From NCBI GenBank assembly GCA_963786975.1, contig CAWBBE010000005.1, positions 558,001 to 622,000 on the forward strand: a stretch of DNA of 64,000 nt, given 5' to 3'. This DNA is from Palsa-506 sp963786975. Its GTDB lineage: Bacteria > Actinomycetota > Actinomycetes > Streptosporangiales > Streptosporangiaceae. Positions 9,399-17,929 of the stretch are shown in pieces. Position 1 is the first letter of the stretch. Each line of letters starts with the position of its first letter. The translations under genes were made by a program, and so were the position numbers. Below the pieces are notes generated by a model. The model had not been told where the DNA came from, made no database searches, and was given only the letters and a program-made list of their open reading frames with translations.

Positions 9399-9863
9399 AT
9401 GGCATTCGACGAGCTTGACGAGCGGATCGTGGTGGCGCTCGTCGACAACGCCAGGGCCACTTACGCCGAGATCGGATCCAGGGTCGGGCTGTCCGCGCCC
9501 GCCGTCAAGCGGCGGGTGGACCGGCTGCGGGCATCCGGCGCCATCACCGGCTTCTCGGCCCGGGTGGATCCGTCCGCGATGGGCTGGACCACCGAGGCGT
9601 ATGTCGAGCTGTTCTGCCGGGGCCGCACCTCGCCGGCCGGCATCGCGGCCGCGATTGCGAAGTACCCGGAGGTCATCGCCGCCGCCACGATCACCGGCGA
9701 GGCCGACGCGCTGCTGCACATCAGGGCCGCGGACGTGCGCCATTTCGAGCGGGTGGTGGAGCGCATCGGCGCCGAGCCGTTCGTGGTCCGGACGCGCAGC
9801 GTGATCGTGCTTTCCCGGCTGGTGGATCGCCCCGACATCCTCCCGCCCGGCGCCCCGGGCTGA
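9399..9863 (+). CDS. Lrp/AsnC-family transcriptional regulator
   Basis: A 154-aa regulator with the standard two-part layout: an N-terminal winged helix-turn-helix (LDERIVVALVDNARATYAEIGSRVGLSAPAVKRRVDRLRASG; recognition helix around SAPAVKRRV) and a C-terminal RAM ligand-binding/oligomerisation domain (residues 70-140). Family members sense amino acids or related metabolites and control nearby genes. The start ATGGCATTC at 9399 gives the expected MAFDELDERIV. The divergent hypothetical gene at 8921-9295 is the most obvious local target; the region between them is about 100 bases. Confidence 0.88.
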   Translation: MAFDELDERIVVALVDNARATYAEIGSRVGLSAPAVKRRVDRLRASGAITGFSARVDPSAMGWTTEAYVELFCRGRTSPAGIAAAIAKYPEVIAAATITGEADALLHIRAADVRHFERVVERIGAEPFVVRTRSVIVLSRLVDRPDILPPGAPG

Positions 9864-10077
9864 GCGCCGGCCGCGTGGATGTCGTCAGGAATGGCGGCCG
9901 GAGCGCATGGATGCTGTTAGCACCGGCCAGGCCGGGCCGCCCGTGAGGTTGACTCGGAATCAGGAATTGGCCCGGAACCCGGGAGGTGTGATCATGACAT
10001 GCTGGGCTGCCCGCGGCAGGCGTGATCGTCGCGGCCATCGCGCCGCCCGGCCGGCCAGCGTGAGCTAGCTGACCCCG

Positions 10078-10830
10078 ATGACTCGTTACTCGGGCAGGGA
10101 CTGGATTGCGCTCGCGGCCGCGGTGGCAGCACCGCTGGCGACCGCGGCGATTCTGCTGCCGTTCCGCGCGAACTGGTCGAACACGAACGTGGCGCTGCTG
10201 CTGGTGGTGGTCGTGGTCGCGGTGGCCGCCATCGGGAACCGCATGGCCGGCGCGGTGGCGGCGGTATCGGCCGCCGCGTGGTTCGACTTCTTCTTCACGC
10301 ACCCTTACCAGCGGTTCACGATCAGCAAGTCGCCGGATATCACCACCGCGGTCCTGCTGCTGCTGGTGGGCCTGGTGGTTTCGCAGCTGGCCGCGCGGGC
10401 CCGGCGGCTGCGGGTGATCACCATTACCGACGCCGGCTACCTCGCGCAGATTCACGAGTCCGCCGCGCTGACCCAGACGGCCAGATCCCCCGATGCGGTC
10501 ATCGATCACGTCAAGAAACAGCTCATCGATCTGCTGGGCCTGGAGCAATGCCGCTTCGAGTACGGCTCCCTGCTCGGCCACCCGCCCCGGCTGGAGCCAG
10601 ACGGCGCCGTGCTGGTCGGCCACCGTCGCGTGGACGTGGAGCAGTTCGGGCTCCCCACTGCGGAAATAGAGCTGCGCACCTTCAGCAACGGCCAGTATTG
10701 CGGGCGGTTCATGCTCAGGCCCAGGCCTGGCTCGAAGCCGCCGCTGCAGGCACGTATGGTCGCCGTCACGCTCGCCGACCAGGCCGGGCGCGCGCTCGGC
10801 AGCGGCCGCGTCAGCTCCGGCGACGGCTGA
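10078..10830 (+). CDS. KdpD-like DUF4118 membrane sensor module without kinase
   Basis: A 250-aa protein with about four transmembrane helices in residues 10-110, matching the DUF4118 sensor domain of KdpD (FDFFFTHPYQRFTISKSPDITTAVLLLLVGLVVSQLA is close to the corresponding part of the KdpD at 17926-20670). A GAF-like cytoplasmic region follows to the C-terminus. There is no HisKA or HATPase domain, so it cannot phosphorylate by itself. It may be a K+/turgor-responsive accessory protein, or a remnant or decoy of KdpD. The ATG at 10078 is well placed; the 214 bases upstream hold no other gene. It lies 2 kb upstream of a KimA-like K+ importer. Confidence 0.8.
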   Translation: MTRYSGRDWIALAAAVAAPLATAAILLPFRANWSNTNVALLLVVVVVAVAAIGNRMAGAVAAVSAAAWFDFFFTHPYQRFTISKSPDITTAVLLLLVGLVVSQLAARARRLRVITITDAGYLAQIHESAALTQTARSPDAVIDHVKKQLIDLLGLEQCRFEYGSLLGHPPRLEPDGAVLVGHRRVDVEQFGLPTAEIELRTFSNGQYCGRFMLRPRPGSKPPLQARMVAVTLADQAGRALGSGRVSSGDG

Positions 10831-10914
10831 CGGATGCCGGGTCGCACGGCCACCCGCGCCCGGTATCTCACCCGGCACGCGGCCAGCACGCTGGCCCGTG
10901 CTGATGGCCGGACG

Positions 10915-12303
10915 CTAATCCGGGGCGGCGCTCCCGGCCCGCGGGTTGCCCGCGAGCCGGGAGTCCAGCGTGAGCACGGCCTCGTACCGGCGCCGGACGT
11001 CGTCCCGGTCCGCTCCCTCCGGCACTGAGCGCTCGCTGGCCCGCTGGATCATGGCTGCCTGGTCCAGCAGGACCCGGCGCTGCCCGGCGCCGGACGTCTC
11101 GGCCATCAGCCTCGCGAGCGAATCGAGCTGGCGGATCATCACGGCGGGCATGCCCGGGCTGGCCTGGCGGATCTTCTCGAACGCGCGCTGTACCAGCCGG
11201 TCGTAGCCCGGCTCGGCGGTGATGACCCGGATGAACCCGCGGCTGTCCCGGTGCACCGGCGCCGGATGCCACCGCTCGGTGATCTTGCAGAGGCTGTCGC
11301 CAAGCCAGTCAACGCAGGTCATTGCGGTGAAGGTGTCGTTGACGGCAGTCGACAGCGCACGGATGGCGATCTCGACGAGCTGGTCGATGCCGAAGGAGAC
11401 GTCCTGGGTGAGCGTCCGGTAGGGCCCGGTGATGTGCGCCCGCCCGAGCGCGTCGCTCACCCGGCCGGCGGCCTCGGGCGGCCATACCGCGGCGAACGGG
11501 TGCCCCTGGACGAGGAAATGCCCGGGCCGGTAGTGCAAGGCGATCACCGCGTCCGCCTCGGCGGCGAACTGCACGAGGCTCCGGTGCCGGATGAACTGCA
11601 GGTAGCCGCTGGCGGGCGCCCGGACCACCCCGTTGCCCCCGTGCATCTTGGCCATCAGCTCCGACGCGGTGGGCCCGTTCTCCAGGTCACCCGCCAGGCC
11701 CAGCCGGCTGTCCGGGCCGCCCTGCAGGTCAATCGCCTCGGCCAGGTCTCCCGCGATGCTCGCGATTACCTGCGGGAGCTGGATCGACGTCGCCGTGTGA
11801 TGGATGAAGTAGATCAGCACGGCCAGGTCGGCGACCATCAGCGCGAGTGTCACCGTGACGCCGATGTGCGGCACGAAGTCACCATGGGATCCCGGGCCGA
11901 TGGAAACGAGCACCAGCACGGCGTACACGAACGTCGCCACGAAGGTCCCGAGCGTCAGCTGGGTGCCGCGGTCGCGGATGAAGTTACGCAGCATCCGCGG
12001 CCCGAACTGGGTGGACGCGAGCGTGAGGGTGACCAGGATGATCGAGAACACGACGCCCACCACGGTGATCACCGCGGCGGCGATCGCGGTCAGGATCTGC
12101 CGGCTGGCGTCAGCGGTGCCGCTGATCACCCAGGAGGGGAGGCCGAAGTCGCCCCGGTAGGCAGCACGGTCCAGCATGAGCGTGCCGGCGAACAGCGCGA
12201 TGGCCGCCACGACCTCGATCCCCGGCACCAGCCACAGGTTGGTCCGCAGCATTTCGGCACGCCAGTGCGCGGCAAGTGCGGGTGACCAGCGACCGCGGTT
12301 CAT
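10915..12303 (-). CDS. DUF2254 membrane protein
   Basis: A 462-aa protein of the DUF2254 family. Four or so helices occupy residues 20-190, including ITVVGVVFSIILVTLTLASTQFGPR and the TQLTLGTFVATFVY region, both characteristic. A long soluble C-terminal part follows, with ALSTAVNDTFTAMTCVDWL. The function of the family is unknown; the fold and conserved core suggest a channel- or transporter-like membrane part with a regulatory cytoplasmic domain. The ATG at 12303 is preceded by GGGTAAGAAC-like sequence. It is convergent with the DUF4118 gene and divergent from the small membrane protein at 12509, inside the potassium-related region. Confidence 0.8.
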   Translation of the reverse strand: MNRGRWSPALAAHWRAEMLRTNLWLVPGIEVVAAIALFAGTLMLDRAAYRGDFGLPSWVISGTADASRQILTAIAAAVITVVGVVFSIILVTLTLASTQFGPRMLRNFIRDRGTQLTLGTFVATFVYAVLVLVSIGPGSHGDFVPHIGVTVTLALMVADLAVLIYFIHHTATSIQLPQVIASIAGDLAEAIDLQGGPDSRLGLAGDLENGPTASELMAKMHGGNGVVRAPASGYLQFIRHRSLVQFAAEADAVIALHYRPGHFLVQGHPFAAVWPPEAAGRVSDALGRAHITGPYRTLTQDVSFGIDQLVEIAIRALSTAVNDTFTAMTCVDWLGDSLCKITERWHPAPVHRDSRGFIRVITAEPGYDRLVQRAFEKIRQASPGMPAVMIRQLDSLARLMAETSGAGQRRVLLDQAAMIQRASERSVPEGADRDDVRRRYEAVLTLDSRLAGNPRAGSAAPD

Positions 12304-12444
12304 GATGAGTTCTTACCCTCGGACAACTGCCGGCCAGGCGTCCCGGCGCAGTTGCCCGGACTATACCGTGCCGCACGGCGAAGGCACGGGACGTCAGGCG
12401 GCCGTCCGCCTGCTATCCGGCTCGCGCGTTCTCATGGCGTCTGG

Positions 12445-12505
12445 GACGTTTAACGCGGATCTGGCTGACCGGGAGATGTTCCCAGCCTGATCCGTTAAAG
12501 TCGTC
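12445..12505. repeat. Imperfect hairpin upstream of small membrane gene
   Basis: The outer arms GACGTTTAACGCGGATC and GATCCGTTAAAGTCGTC pair with two small bulges, and inner bases GGGA/TCCC extend the stem. The right arm ends four bases before the ATG at 12509. It could be an operator or RNA structure controlling that gene, or the end of an adjacent transcript. Confidence 0.4.
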
Positions 12506-12508
12506 AGC

Positions 12509-12721
12509 ATGTCCGAGCGCGAGCCTGAAATCTCCGCGAGCACGACTGATACCTCCGCGAGCACCGCCGAATTCCGCAGGTTCGCCGCGGGGGCGAACGC
12601 CGAGACCGCGCCGCCGTGGTCGATGCGCGCGCCGGGCAGCCGGGTAGCCCTGCTGGCCGTCGCCGTCATCGTGGTGGCGGCCATCCTGGTCACCGCGGCG
12701 GTCATCGTCATCAACATGTAG
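12509..12721 (+). CDS. Small single-span membrane protein (70 aa)
   Basis: Not recognised by family. It has a hydrophilic Ser/Thr/Glu-rich N-terminal half (MSEREPEISASTTDTSAST) and one C-terminal transmembrane segment (VALLAVAVIVVAAILVTAA) ending two residues after it, i.e. a tail-anchored topology with the N-terminus inside. The ATG at 12509 lies directly after the hairpin at 12445-12505. It precedes the KimA-like transporter by 113 bases on the same strand, so it could be an accessory subunit, but that is inference. The GC-rich codons and intact frame support a real gene; its short length keeps confidence moderate. Confidence 0.5.
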   Translation: MSEREPEISASTTDTSASTAEFRRFAAGANAETAPPWSMRAPGSRVALLAVAVIVVAAILVTAAVIVINM

Positions 12722-12834
12722 CCGGTCGCCCGGGCGGTCGGCCGGGCCACCCCGGTATCCCGCCGGAGTTCGCCCCCGGCGCCGCAGCGAGCCGCCCGGC
12801 GGGGTAGGCACCGGACGTGCTTTCATGACCGGTC

Positions 12835-14574
12835 ATGGCCGCCGCGACCGGTGATGACGAGCAACTGCAGGCATCTGCCGACGAGAGCGAGAAGCACCGG
12901 CTGACGGCCCTGGAGGGGCTGGCCGCGCTCTCTCTCGACGCGCTGTCCTCGGTGGCCTACGGTCCCGAGGCCATCGTGATCGTGCTGGTGGCGGCCGGCA
13001 CGGCCGGCCTGGCCTACACGCTGCCGGTCACCGCGGCGATCGTGCTGCTGCTGGTCGTGCTCGTCACGTCTTACCGGCAGGTGATCGCGGCGTTCCCGGC
13101 TGGCGGCGGCGCCTACGCGGTGGCGGGCCGGCATCTCGGCAGGCAGCCCAGCCTGATCGCGGCCGCCTCGCTGATCGTCGACTACGTGCTGAACGCCGCC
13201 GTCGGCGTCTCGGCCGGGGTGGAGGCGCTGACCTCGGCCTTCCCCGGCCTGTACGCCGACCGGGTGGCGATCTGCCTGGTGGTGCTCGCGCTGATCACGG
13301 CGGCCAACTTGTGGGGCGTGGCCGAGTCGGCCCGGCTGTTCATCGTGCCCACCGTCATCTTCATCGTGGCGATCGGCGCCGTCATCGCCGGCGGCCTGCT
13401 CCGGGCCCATCCGGTCGTGCCGGTGGCGCACAACCTGCCGCAGCAGGCCGAGGCGGTCAGCCTGCTGCTGCTGCTCCGGGCGTTCGCGTCCGGCTGCTCG
13501 GCGCTGACCGGGGTCGAGGCGATAGCGAACGCGGTGCCGGCGTTCCGCAGGCCGCGGATCCGCCGGGCGCAGCACACCGAGGTATGGCTGGGCGTCGTGC
13601 TCGGCATCATGCTGCTCGGCCTGGCCATCGAGATTCGCAAGTTCCATGTCACGCCGGCTCCGTCGGAGACGGTGCTGGCCCAGCTGACCGCCGCGTCGCT
13701 CGGCCATAACGCGGCCTTCTACGGGGTCCAGCTGATCACCACCGTGCTGCTCGCGCTGGCCGCGAACACGTCCTTCGGCGGCCTGCCGGTGCTGGCGTCA
13801 CTGCTGGCCAGGGACAACTTCCTGCCGCACCTGTTCTCGCTGCGGGCGGACCGGCAGGTGCACCGGTACGGGGTGGTCGTGCTCGCCGTCGCGGCGGCGA
13901 TCCTGCTGGTCGTGGTCCGCGGCAAGACCCAGGCGCTGGTCCCGGTCTTCGCCATCGGCGTGTTCGTCGGGTTCACGCTGTCCCAGGCCGGCATGGTGCG
14001 GCACTGGCGCGAGCAGCGCGGCGACGGCTGGGCGGGCCGCGCCGCCATCAACGGGATCGGCGCCGTGCTCACCACCGCTGCGCTCGCGATCGAGCTGGTC
14101 AGCAAGTTCACCGAGGGCGCCTGGCTGGTGGTGATCGTGATCCCGCTGCTGGTGCTGATGTTCAGCCGGATCCGCGCGGTCTATGACCGGATCGGCAGGC
14201 AGCTGCAGATCGGCCGCCCGCCCGCACAGCCGAGCAAGCGCAGCTCGCTCGTCGTGGTGCCGGTCGGCGGGATGTCCCGGCTCACCGTAGAGGCGATCTC
14301 GGCGGCGCTCTCGCTCGGCGACGAGGTGGTCGCGGTGACCGTCAGCTACGCCGACCCCGACGATGCCGGGGCCGATGCCCGTTTCCGCGACATGTGGGCC
14401 GCCTGGCACCCGGACGTGCCGCTGATCACGCTGCGCGCGGCCCGCCGCTCGCTCGGCCAGCCGGTCGTCGACTATCTGCGCACGATCGAGCAGGTGGACC
14501 CGCAGCGCCGGCTGGTGGTGCTGATCCCCGAGGTGCAGCCGGCCAGGCCCTGGCAGCGGATCCTGCACAACTAG
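12835..14574 (+). CDS. kimA: KimA-like APC-superfamily K+ importer, ended early by an amber codon
   Basis: A 579-aa transporter with the KimA signature throughout: LSLDALSSVAYGPEAI at the first helix, YRQVIAAFPAGGGAY, SGCSALTGVEAIANAVPAF, ARDNFLPHLFSLRGDR-like ARDNFLPHLF, then a cytoplasmic UspA-like domain (SSLVVVPVGGMSRLT to the end). KimA proteins are c-di-AMP-inhibited, proton-coupled K+ importers. The frame stops with TAG right after WQRILHN, where homologues continue with Gln. Reading past TAG, the frame stays open and still encodes a recognisable KimA tail (GFVLDRAIQRG, then CRLHFKL) to a TAA at 14686-14688. The loss is about 20 conserved residues of the regulatory domain. The gene lies near an orphan KdpD-like sensor and the kdp operon. 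Confidence 0.85.
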   Translation: MAAATGDDEQLQASADESEKHRLTALEGLAALSLDALSSVAYGPEAIVIVLVAAGTAGLAYTLPVTAAIVLLLVVLVTSYRQVIAAFPAGGGAYAVAGRHLGRQPSLIAAASLIVDYVLNAAVGVSAGVEALTSAFPGLYADRVAICLVVLALITAANLWGVAESARLFIVPTVIFIVAIGAVIAGGLLRAHPVVPVAHNLPQQAEAVSLLLLLRAFASGCSALTGVEAIANAVPAFRRPRIRRAQHTEVWLGVVLGIMLLGLAIEIRKFHVTPAPSETVLAQLTAASLGHNAAFYGVQLITTVLLALAANTSFGGLPVLASLLARDNFLPHLFSLRADRQVHRYGVVVLAVAAAILLVVVRGKTQALVPVFAIGVFVGFTLSQAGMVRHWREQRGDGWAGRAAINGIGAVLTTAALAIELVSKFTEGAWLVVIVIPLLVLMFSRIRAVYDRIGRQLQIGRPPAQPSKRSSLVVVPVGGMSRLTVEAISAALSLGDEVVAVTVSYADPDDAGADARFRDMWAAWHPDVPLITLRAARRSLGQPVVDYLRTIEQVDPQRRLVVLIPEVQPARPWQRILHN

Positions 14575-14688
14575 CGTGGTTTCGTGCTCGACCGGGCGAT
14601 CCAGCGCGGCACCGACAACGTGGTCATCTGCCGCCTGCACTTCAAGCTGTCCGCCGTGACCCGCCCCCCGCCCTCCGCTCCCCGTTAA
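14575..14688 (+). other. In-frame continuation of the KimA-like gene beyond TAG
   Basis: This stretch is in the same frame as the upstream gene and retains the expected C-terminal residues of the family, including GTDNVVICRLHFKL. It ends in a proline-rich tail and TAA. It is the part lost through the amber codon at 14572-14574 unless that codon is a CAG-to-TAG sequence error or is read through. Confidence 0.7.
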
Positions 14689-14712
14689 CCCGTTGCCCCG
14701 TTAACCCGTTGC
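14681..14712. repeat. Perfect 16-bp tandem repeat
   Basis: CCCGTTAACCCGTTGC occurs twice head-to-tail at 14681-14696 and 14697-14712. The first copy contains the TAA that ends the KimA read-through frame. It looks like a replication-slippage product between two convergent genes. Confidence 0.9.
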
Positions 14713-14792
14713 CCGGGTTGGGATCGGGCCGGAGCGGGGTCGAGGGCTGGGGCGGCGGGAGGCCGGGGGAGTGAGCTGGCCGCCGCCCCGGG

Positions 14793-17123
14793 CTAGAAGC
14801 GGCCGCCGAACTCCTTCCAGCGGGTCCATGCACTGCCGGTGAAGCTGCTGTACGCCATGTGCAGGCTGGCGTCCAGGCCGCCGGCCGCCGGGACGCCGCC
14901 CGCGCTGACCCAGGCGGCCGGGCTGCCGAGCAGCCGGCCGCCGGGGATGGCCCCGCCGACCGGGGTCCAGCTTGACCACGCGGCCGTCCCGGCCGGCCCT
15001 TGCTGGGTGATCAGGCCCAGCTGCCCGCTGGTCAGCTGCGCGAACACCCGGACCTGACCATCGGCCCACCGGATCGCCGCCGGGCTGCGCCGGACCTGCT
15101 GCCCGGGCGAGCCGCCGGCCAGCGGCGCCCGCCAGGTCCACCGGCCGGTGGCCGGGTCCTGCCAGGCAGATTCGAGCCCGTGCGCGGTGGTCGTGGCGAA
15201 GATCTCGGTCTGCCCGGCACCGTCGGACACCACCGCCGGGTTCGCGGTCAGCCCGGTCGGGCTCAGGCCGACCGGGTGCCAGCCCCGCCAGGAACCGCCG
15301 CGCCAGCTGTCGACCGCCGCGGTCCCGGCCGTCGTCACGCAGAACACGGCCAGCCTGCCGCGGCCCGCGTGCAGCGGCACCGGCGAGCTGGCGCAGCTGC
15401 CGCCGATGCTGTGCCACGGCCGCCAGGCCCGGTCAGCATCAGCCGAAACCTGCCGGGCCATGCTCACCGCGCCGCCCGGGCCGGTGACGAAGACCGCGAC
15501 CTCGCCGTCCGGCCGCCGGATCGCCGCCGGGTCGCCGGTCATCGGCCCGGGCGTGCTGCCCGCCGAAACCGGCCCGCCCCACCGCCAGCCGTCCGGGGCG
15601 CCGGGCTGCTGCCAGGCGTGCACTACCCGGCCCGCGGCCGTCCGGGCGAACACGGTCAGGCTGCCGTCCGCGTCCGCGGCCACCGCCGGGTTGCTGACCA
15701 CGCCGGACGGGGACTTGCCGACCGGGTGCACCCCGGACCAGGACTGGCGGCCGTCCGGCCGCTGGTAGTCGTGCACCAGGGTGCCGCTGGCCGACCTGGC
15801 GAACCACTCGGCCGACTTGCTGACGTTGCTGCCCACCGCGATCCGGAAGCTGGCGCGGGCCGGGCCGCCGATGGCCCTGCCGCCGAGCACGGCGTCCAGC
15901 TGGTCGTTGTCGATATTGACCGACGCGCCGCCCCAGCTCTCGTTGTGGCCGCCCTGGTACTGGTGGATCCGCTGGTGATCGGTCCACATCGCGGCCGGCA
16001 TGTACGAGCTGTCGGTGGTGGCCTTGCCGTCCCAGTCCGCGTAGTGGATGACATCCGGCTCGGTCATCGTCTTGCTGGCGCTGACCAGGTCGCCGACGTT
16101 GGAGAAGGACTCGTAGACGGCCGCGGTGTACTTCAGCGCGTGCAGCTCGCTGTCCCAGCTGCTGAGGAAGGTCACCACCTGCTGGCCGCAGCCGGCGTAG
16201 GCCTCCATGTCGTAGATGATCGGCGTGCCGTGCGGGATGCCGAGGCTGGCCGCCTGGGCGGCCGCGTCGGCGGCGGCGGCCTTGCCCTCCGCCGCGGCCT
16301 TCTTCGGGTTGATCAGGGCGTCCCCGCCGGCCAGCACGCAGGTCGCCTGCAGGCCGGCGTAGAGCGGGAAATAGTGCCAGCCCCGCTGCTGGATCTGGCG
16401 GATCCAGCCGGCCGTCAGGTTGGGCTGCGCGCAGGCCCGGTTGATGCCGCCGATGTAGATGCCCACCGCCCGGTAGGGCGAGGCCAGCCAGTCCGTCATC
16501 ACGCTGGCCGCCGGCGCCCCGCAGGTGTCGAACCCGCCGCCGGTGTACGGCCCCTGCGCGGGCAGCGCGGCCGGCCGCGGCCTCGGCCGGGCCAGCGCGG
16601 CGGCCATGCGGTCGCGGTGCCGCCGCCGGGCAGCCGGGCTGAGCCGGATGCTGGACGCGATCCGCCGGGCCAGCCGCCGGTCGCCGCCGTCCGGGATGCT
16701 GACCTGCACGCCCGCCCCGGGCAAGAGATCGGCAATCTCAGGATTTGAAACGGGCTGGCCGTGGCTGGTCCGGCCGGGCTGGCCGGCGATCGTGGTGGCC
16801 ACTGTCGCCTGCCTGGCGTCTGGGCTGGCCGGGTCGGCGCGGCGGATCCAGGGCGCCTCGGCGCGGCCGACCCCGCCGGCCGGGCAGTGCGGGTCCGGCC
16901 CGGGCGTGCCGAGATAGACGGCGCGGATGTCCAGCCGGGGGCAGGCATGCCGGTGCCGGGACAGGTTCAGCACTTTCCAGGCGCGCGGAACCCGGAGGCT
17001 CACCCCGTCGAAGGTTACTGTGCGCCACCGGCTGGGGGTCGTGGCCTGCGCGAAGGCGGATACCCCAGCTACCAATGAACTTAGGAGAATTACCAGGACA
17101 ACAGTAGTTCTTCGAAACCCCAT
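14793..17123 (-). CDS. Secreted DUF1906 glycoside-hydrolase-like protein with beta-propeller tail
   Basis: A 776-aa secreted protein. Residues 1-28 are a signal peptide (hydrophobic VVLVILLSSLVAGVSAFAQA). A short beta-rich domain (WRTVTFDGVSLRVPRAWKV) is followed at about residues 195-420 by a DUF1906/Rv2525c-like TIM barrel: GFDTCGAPAASVMTDWLAS, GIYIGG, IIYDMEAY and VIHYADWDG. The last 350 residues contain repeated SxPxxxAxxxGxxxVFxxT-type units (GVVSNPAVAADADGSLTVF; ANPAVVSDGAGQTEIFA), the pattern of PLL-type lectin beta-propellers. It probably acts on or binds cell-wall or surface glycan. The enzymatic activity of this family is not established. The ATG at 17123 lacks a strong ribosome site. 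Confidence 0.8.
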   Translation of the reverse strand: MGFRRTTVVLVILLSSLVAGVSAFAQATTPSRWRTVTFDGVSLRVPRAWKVLNLSRHRHACPRLDIRAVYLGTPGPDPHCPAGGVGRAEAPWIRRADPASPDARQATVATTIAGQPGRTSHGQPVSNPEIADLLPGAGVQVSIPDGGDRRLARRIASSIRLSPAARRRHRDRMAAALARPRPRPAALPAQGPYTGGGFDTCGAPAASVMTDWLASPYRAVGIYIGGINRACAQPNLTAGWIRQIQQRGWHYFPLYAGLQATCVLAGGDALINPKKAAAEGKAAAADAAAQAASLGIPHGTPIIYDMEAYAGCGQQVVTFLSSWDSELHALKYTAAVYESFSNVGDLVSASKTMTEPDVIHYADWDGKATTDSSYMPAAMWTDHQRIHQYQGGHNESWGGASVNIDNDQLDAVLGGRAIGGPARASFRIAVGSNVSKSAEWFARSASGTLVHDYQRPDGRQSWSGVHPVGKSPSGVVSNPAVAADADGSLTVFARTAAGRVVHAWQQPGAPDGWRWGGPVSAGSTPGPMTGDPAAIRRPDGEVAVFVTGPGGAVSMARQVSADADRAWRPWHSIGGSCASSPVPLHAGRGRLAVFCVTTAGTAAVDSWRGGSWRGWHPVGLSPTGLTANPAVVSDGAGQTEIFATTTAHGLESAWQDPATGRWTWRAPLAGGSPGQQVRRSPAAIRWADGQVRVFAQLTSGQLGLITQQGPAGTAAWSSWTPVGGAIPGGRLLGSPAAWVSAGGVPAAGGLDASLHMAYSSFTGSAWTRWKEFGGRF

Positions 17124-17200
17124 GCAGGCATAGTCGCGTATCGAGCGATTACGTGGGGTGACTTTTGACTAACAATTCAGAGTTGGCGGATGACTCTGCG

Positions 17201-17929
17201 TTAATAATCCTTAATGGCAGCTTCTGCTGCCGTGCCCGGCTGGTAGCGGTAGCCCATCCCCGGCTCGGTGATCAGCCAGCGCGGCCGGGCGGGATCGGGC
17301 TCCAGCTTGCGGCGCAGCTGGGCCATGTACAGCCGGAGGTTGCCTGCCGCCTCGGTGTAGCCGGGCCCCCAGACCTCGGTCAGCAGCTGGCGCTGGCTGA
17401 GCAGCTTGCCGGGATGCCGCAGCAGCACGGTCAGCAGGTGCCATTCGGTCGGGGTCAGCCGGATGTCCGGGCCGGGCTCCTGGTCCGGGCCGCCCGGCCT
17501 GATCACCCGTTTGGCCGCGAGGTCGACGAGCAGGCCGCCGAGACGGACCTGCGGCAGTTCCCCGTCGGCCGCCGTCCGTCGGCCGACCGCGCGGATCCGG
17601 GCCAGCAGTTCGTCCATCCCGAACGGCTTGGTGACGTAATCGTCGGCGCCCGCGTCCAGCGCCTCCACCTTGTCCATGCTGTCGGCGCGGCCGGACAGCA
17701 CGATGATCGGCGCGCTGGTCCAGCCGCGCAGGCCCGCGATGACCTCGACGCCGTCCAGGTCGGGCAGCCCGAGATCCAGGATGACCAGGTCCGGCGGGTG
17801 CCGGGCGGCCTCGGCCAGCGCCTGCTCGCCGTTCGCCGCGACGCTGACGTCGTAGTGCCGGACCCGCAGGTTGATCCGCAGCGCGCGCAGTATCTGCGGC
17901 TCGTCGTCGACGACGAGGACCCGGGTCAT
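17201..17929 (-). CDS. kdpE: KdpE-type response regulator (downstream of kdpD)
   Basis: A 242-aa OmpR-family regulator. Receiver domain: acidic pair VVDDEP, phospho-acceptor Asp in VILDLGLPDLDG, Lys in YVTKPFG. A winged-helix DNA-binding domain occupies residues 135-230 (HLLTVLLRHPGKLLSQRQLL, LRLYMAQLRRKLE, ITEPGMGYRYQ). Its ATG overlaps the kdpD stop by four bases (ATGA), so it is co-translated with the sensor kinase. It is the canonical partner expected to receive phosphate from KdpD and activate kdpFABC under K+ limitation. A second KdpE-like gene lies on the other side of kdpD. Confidence 0.93.
   Translation of the reverse strand: MTRVLVVDDEPQILRALRINLRVRHYDVSVAANGEQALAEAARHPPDLVILDLGLPDLDGVEVIAGLRGWTSAPIIVLSGRADSMDKVEALDAGADDYVTKPFGMDELLARIRAVGRRTAADGELPQVRLGGLLVDLAAKRVIRPGGPDQEPGPDIRLTPTEWHLLTVLLRHPGKLLSQRQLLTEVWGPGYTEAAGNLRLYMAQLRRKLEPDPARPRWLITEPGMGYRYQPGTAAEAAIKDY

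Noticed and set aside
14681..14712. Tandem repeat as a phage or plasmid attachment site or CRISPR unit
   Set aside because: Only two directly joined copies without spacers, no integrase and no tRNA; replication slippage is sufficient.
15000..16748. A 582-codon plus-strand open frame over the DUF1906 gene
   Set aside because: Gly/Arg/Pro-rich with no domain or start signal; the minus strand encodes a signal peptide, barrel and propeller repeats.
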